A stretch of 64,000 nucleotides of DNA. Source: Nocardioides panacis. Its GTDB lineage: Bacteria > Actinomycetota > Actinomycetes > Propionibacteriales > Nocardioidaceae. Below the pieces are notes generated by a model, which saw only the letters and a list, made by a program, of their open reading frames with translations, made no database searches and was not told the DNA's origin. The stretch's first letter is position 1. Each line of letters starts with the position of its first letter. The stretch covers positions 4,154,001 to 4,218,000 of the forward strand of contig NZ_CP077062.1 in the NCBI RefSeq assembly GCF_019039255.1, written 5' to 3'. This document shows positions 61,274-64,000 of this stretch, piece after piece. The translations under genes and the position numbers were made by a program.

Positions 61274-62821
61274 TCACGTGAGCAGGGCGAGCACCTCGGC
61301 CGCGGCCGCCTCGGCGAGCACCCGGTCCGCCGGCACGAGCCCGATCCGGGTCCGCCGGTCGAGGAGGTCGTCGACGTCGAGCGCCCCCTCCTGTACGACG
61401 CCCCAGATCAGCTCGGCCCTCGTCGTGGCCAGGCCGTCCGCCACCGGGGCGAGCAGCGTCGCGTCGTCCAGGCCGAGGCCGCGACCGTGCGCGAGCAGGG
61501 CGGGCGCCTCGGCGCCGTACCTGCGCACCAGCCGGGCCGGTGCGTCCACCCGGGCCAGCGCCGCACGGGGCGCGGCGCCGACCAGCGGCAGGTCGCGGGT
61601 GCGGCAGGGGCCGGCGGCCAGCGGGGTCCGGGCGAGGGCGCGGTCGACGGCGTCCTCGGCCATCCGACGGTAGGTCGTCAGCTTGCCGCCGACCACGGTC
61701 ACCACGCCGTCGGCCGACTCCAGGACCGCGTGCCGCCGGGACAGGTCCGCGGTCGCGCCGCCGGGGCCGGTGTCGAGCAGCGGCCGCAGCCCGGCGTACG
61801 CGCCGACCACGTCCGCGCGGGTCACCGGCCGCTCGAACGCCGGCCCGATCACCCCGAGCAGGAACTCGATCTCCGCGTCGGTGGGGACGGGCACGTCGGG
61901 TACGTCGCCGTCGACCGGCTCGTCGGTGAGCCCGACGTACACCCGGCCCTCGGGCTGCGGCAGCGCGAACACGAACCGGCTCGTCGAGCCGGGCACCGGT
62001 GCCATCACCGCGGTGGTCAGACCCTCGAGGGCCGCCGAGCGGAGCACGAGGTGGGTGCCGCGCGACGGCCGCAGCCGGACACCGGGCACCAGGCCGCCCG
62101 CCCAGATGCCCGCCGCGTTCACGACGGTGCGCGCCCGGATCGTGGAGGTGGTGCCGGTGAGCTCGTCGCGGACGACCGCGCCGTCCCCGGACAGCTCGGT
62201 GACCCGGGTCCGGGTCAGCACCCGGGCGCCGTACGTCGCGGCGGTGCGGGCCAGGCCGACGACGAGCCGGGCGTCGTCCTCGAGCTGACCGTCCCAGGAC
62301 AGCAGCCCGCCGCGCAGCCCGTCGGCGCGCAGCCCGGGGACCAGGCCGAGGGTCTCGGTGCGCGAGAGCCGCCGGGGCCGGGGGAGCACGTCGCGCGGGG
62401 TGCGCGCGGCCAGCCGCAGCAGGTCCCCGGCGACCAGGCCGGCCCGGGTCAGCCGCGCCGCGCCGGGCGCGACCGAGGGCTGCAGCGGGACCAGCATCGG
62501 CAGCGCGCGGGTGAGGTGCGGCGCGGTCCGGGTCATCAGCACCCCGCGCTCGACGGCGCTCTCGTGGGCGACGCCGACCTGCCCGTGGGCGAGGTACCGC
62601 AGCCCGCCGTGCACGAGCTTCGAGCTCCACCGCGACGTACCGAAGGCCAGGTCGTGGGCGTCGACGGCGACCACGGACAGCCCGCGCGAGGCGGCGTCCA
62701 GCGCCACGCCTGCGCCGGTCACGCCGAGCCCGACGACCAGCAGGTCGACGACCCGGCCGTCGGTGGCCTCGGCCAGCTCCCGCTCCCGCCGTACGACGGA
62801 CAGGGCCGGCGACCCGCTCAC
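61274..62821 (-). CDS. glpD: Glycerol-3-phosphate dehydrogenase, FAD-dependent
   Basis: 515 aa from GTG 62821, overlapping the TetR stop (GTGA). Oxidises sn-glycerol-3-phosphate to dihydroxyacetone phosphate, passing electrons to quinone at the membrane. VDLLVVGLGVTGAGVALDAA is the FAD Rossmann motif, followed by GTSRWSSKLVHGGLRYL (family block), RTVVNAAGIWAG and GGKLTTYRRMAEDAV. The C-terminal helical cap is complete. The order glpD-tetR with a divergent flavoprotein is the same as Rv2249c-Rv2250c-Rv2251 in M. tuberculosis (from memory). Confidence 0.92.
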   Translation of the reverse strand: MSGSPALSVVRRERELAEATDGRVVDLLVVGLGVTGAGVALDAASRGLSVVAVDAHDLAFGTSRWSSKLVHGGLRYLAHGQVGVAHESAVERGVLMTRTAPHLTRALPMLVPLQPSVAPGAARLTRAGLVAGDLLRLAARTPRDVLPRPRRLSRTETLGLVPGLRADGLRGGLLSWDGQLEDDARLVVGLARTAATYGARVLTRTRVTELSGDGAVVRDELTGTTSTIRARTVVNAAGIWAGGLVPGVRLRPSRGTHLVLRSAALEGLTTAVMAPVPGSTSRFVFALPQPEGRVYVGLTDEPVDGDVPDVPVPTDAEIEFLLGVIGPAFERPVTRADVVGAYAGLRPLLDTGPGGATADLSRRHAVLESADGVVTVVGGKLTTYRRMAEDAVDRALARTPLAAGPCRTRDLPLVGAAPRAALARVDAPARLVRRYGAEAPALLAHGRGLGLDDATLLAPVADGLATTRAELIWGVVQEGALDVDDLLDRRTRIGLVPADRVLAEAAAAEVLALLT

Positions 62822-63435
62822 GGGTGGAGGTACCCGTCCACCAGGGCCCGGAGCTCGCCGTCGAACGCCGCCGCGTCGAGGCCGTCGCCGGTCATCGTCG
62901 CCGTGGACAGGCCGAAGCCGTAGGCGGCGAGCAGCACCGAGCGGGCCAGCAGGGCCGGGTCGCCGGCTCGTACCGAGCCGTCGGCCCGCCCTTCGACGAC
63001 GCCGGCCTCGAGCCGGGCGAGCAGCGCGTCCTGGGTTCGGCCGCGACGCTCGAGCAGGTAGGGCAGCAGCAGCTCGGGGTCGACCTCGACGATGGTGCGG
63101 AACAGCTCGTTGCGACGCAGCGCGGCCACGGTCGCGGCGACCCCGTCGGCCAGCCGCTCGCGCGCCGACCCGGCCGACGAGGGCTCCTCGGCGATCCCGG
63201 ACCACTCGCGGGTCATCAGGTCGCCGACCAGGCTCCGCATGTCCGGCCAGCGCCGGTAGATCGTCATCCGCGAGACGCCGGCCCGCCGCGCCACGTCGGT
63301 CAGCGTGCTGCGTCGCCAGCCCAGCGCCACGATGCTGGCGCGGGCCGCGTCGAGGAGCGCGTCGTCCCCCGCGGCCCGGCGGTGGCCCGGCGGGGCCGTC
63401 TGGGTCGCCCGGGAGATGTTACGAAGTGACGGCAC
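62818..63435 (-). CDS. TetR-family regulator
   Basis: 205 aa from GTG 63435. The DNA-binding domain is at about 25-72 (LLDAARASIVALGWRRSTLT, DVARRAGVSRMTIYRRWPDM), followed by a helical ligand-binding domain. The start codon sits inside the large dyad 63418-63450, so the regulator probably represses itself and the divergent FAD oxidase. If the true start is lower, the N-terminal 20 residues are not translated; no ATG is available before the helix-turn-helix. Confidence 0.88.
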   Translation of the reverse strand: MPSLRNISRATQTAPPGHRRAAGDDALLDAARASIVALGWRRSTLTDVARRAGVSRMTIYRRWPDMRSLVGDLMTREWSGIAEEPSSAGSARERLADGVAATVAALRRNELFRTIVEVDPELLLPYLLERRGRTQDALLARLEAGVVEGRADGSVRAGDPALLARSVLLAAYGFGLSTATMTGDGLDAAAFDGELRALVDGYLHP

Positions 63436-63450
63436 ATGTCACACTGTAAC
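63418..63450. promoter_or_regulatory. TetR operator between divergent genes
   Basis: GTTACGAAGTGAC (63418-63430) and GTCACACTGTAAC (63438-63450) are inverted with 11 of 13 positions matching and a 7-bp centre. It overlaps the TetR start and ends 2 bp before the ATG of the FAD-linked oxidase (63453), so both mRNAs would be controlled, and the oxidase mRNA has no room for a ribosome site between operator and start. Confidence 0.65.
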
Positions 63451-63452
63451 GC

Positions 63453-64000
63453 ATGACGACTCCGATGCACTGGGCCCGCTGGGGCGACCCCGACCAGGCC
63501 GCCGCCCTTCCCGAGGCCGCCCGCGGGCTGGTCGAGCTCGCGTTCGGCCCCGCCGAGGAGCGGCCCACCACCCCGCTCGCCGAGGTCCGGGTCCCCGAGC
63601 CCGCGCTCGCCGCGGACCTGCTGGCCGGGCTGCGCGACCTCGTCGGCGCCGACCACGTGCACATCGACCACGAGACCCGGGTCCGGCACACCCGCGGCAA
63701 GTCGACGTCCGACCTGCTCCGGATGCGCGCCGGCGACGGCTCGGACGCCCCCGACGCCGTCGTCCGGCCGGCCGGCCACGACGAGGTGCAGGCACTGGTC
63801 GGCTGGTGCGCGGAGCACCGGGTCGCGCTGGTCCCGTTCGGCGGCGGCACCTCGGTCGTCGGCGGGCTCACCGTGCTGCGCGAGGGGTACGCCGGCGTGG
63901 TGTCGCTCGACCTGGGCCGGCTCGACGCGCTGGTGTCGGTCGACGCCGAGTCGGGGACCGCCGTGCTCCAGGCCGGGGTGCTCGGCCCGGCCGCCGAGGA
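63453..64000 (+). CDS. FAD-binding oxidase, alkyldihydroxyacetonephosphate synthase-like, incomplete
   Basis: First 182 residues only; the gene runs off the window. MHWARWGDPDQAAALPEAAR is the N-terminal pattern of the AGPS-like family, and from about 95 the PCMH-type FAD-binding domain starts: DAVVRPAGHDEVQALVGWCA, VALVPFGGGTSVVGG (flavin pyrophosphate loop), VSLDLGRLDALVSVD. Divergent from tetR-glpD. Genomic pairing with glpD suggests a role in glycerolipid or ether-lipid-like metabolism; no activity is proven for bacterial members of this group. Confidence 0.85.
   Translation, partial: MTTPMHWARWGDPDQAAALPEAARGLVELAFGPAEERPTTPLAEVRVPEPALAADLLAGLRDLVGADHVHIDHETRVRHTRGKSTSDLLRMRAGDGSDAPDAVVRPAGHDEVQALVGWCAEHRVALVPFGGGTSVVGGLTVLREGYAGVVSLDLGRLDALVSVDAESGTAVLQAGVLGPAAE

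Overview
This is a high-GC actinobacterial chromosome segment, most likely Nocardioides or a close relative. The basis is the strong GC bias, many GTG starts, ATGA/GTGA gene overlaps, and typical actinobacterial families (F420/PPOX enzymes, DUF2332, TIGR03086, an ECF sigma factor next to a YCII protein, SBP56 methanethiol oxidase, and a glpD-tetR-flavoprotein cluster arranged as in mycobacteria). No rRNA, tRNA, integrase, transposase or CRISPR array was seen.

Region 1 (about 0.4-17.5 kb) is a phage-defence island, visibly less GC-rich than the rest (about 60% against about 77% in two hand-counted 60-base lines). Leftward it carries a PD-(D/E)XK nuclease-like gene (2918-3946) and a 744-aa protein combining a degenerate N6-methylase half, a target-recognition-like segment and a Cys-containing C-terminal domain (442-2676). 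Rightward it carries a tightly coupled trio: a DEAD/DEAH helicase fused to DUF1998 and a terminal nuclease-like domain (4356-9586), a SNF2-type helicase (9583-12464) and a large Eco57I-like adenine methylase (12461-16397). A PF06189-type 5'-nucleotidase follows (16540-17517). The trio resembles class 1 DISARM (drmA/drmB/drmD/drmMI) but in a fused, rearranged form with no PLD-type drmC; the nuclease, the methylase-like protein and the nucleotidase are candidate extra parts. The trio is broken by five +1 frameshifts, each exactly at a run of six G or C. The same defect occurs in unrelated genes at 41.6 and 60.5 kb, so sequencing or assembly error is the leading explanation, though real inactivation is not excluded.

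Region 2 (17.8-44.3 kb) is ordinary chromosome: a DUF3618/holin/coiled-coil envelope-stress cluster; an alpha/beta hydrolase; class I fructose-bisphosphate aldolase; a proline racemase/ornithine cyclodeaminase pair; an SGNH hydrolase; a YCII + ECF sigma + MBL-fold operon; a NYN/OST-HTH RNase; an EamA transporter divergent from a hydrolase-TetR operon whose promoter implies a leaderless mRNA; a two-component system; small metabolic enzymes; methanethiol oxidase; two tandem secreted EEP phosphatases; and a peptidase-DUF2332 pair.

Region 3 (44.3-64 kb) holds a flavin monooxygenase behind a KstR-type operator, a CGNR regulator divergent from an MFS pump, an MMPL transporter divergent from a MarR regulator, an ECF sigma factor with a SnoaL-like tail, a lipoprotein penicillin-binding protein, RDD and PP2C genes, a very large secreted nuclease, a frameshifted YbaK-type deacylase, a 22-bp tandem repeat array, and glpD-tetR divergent from an FAD-linked oxidase that runs off the end.

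Intergenic DNA contains several strong hairpins, including a dispersed palindromic repeat (39.4 and 51.3 kb) that abuts a stop codon in both places.
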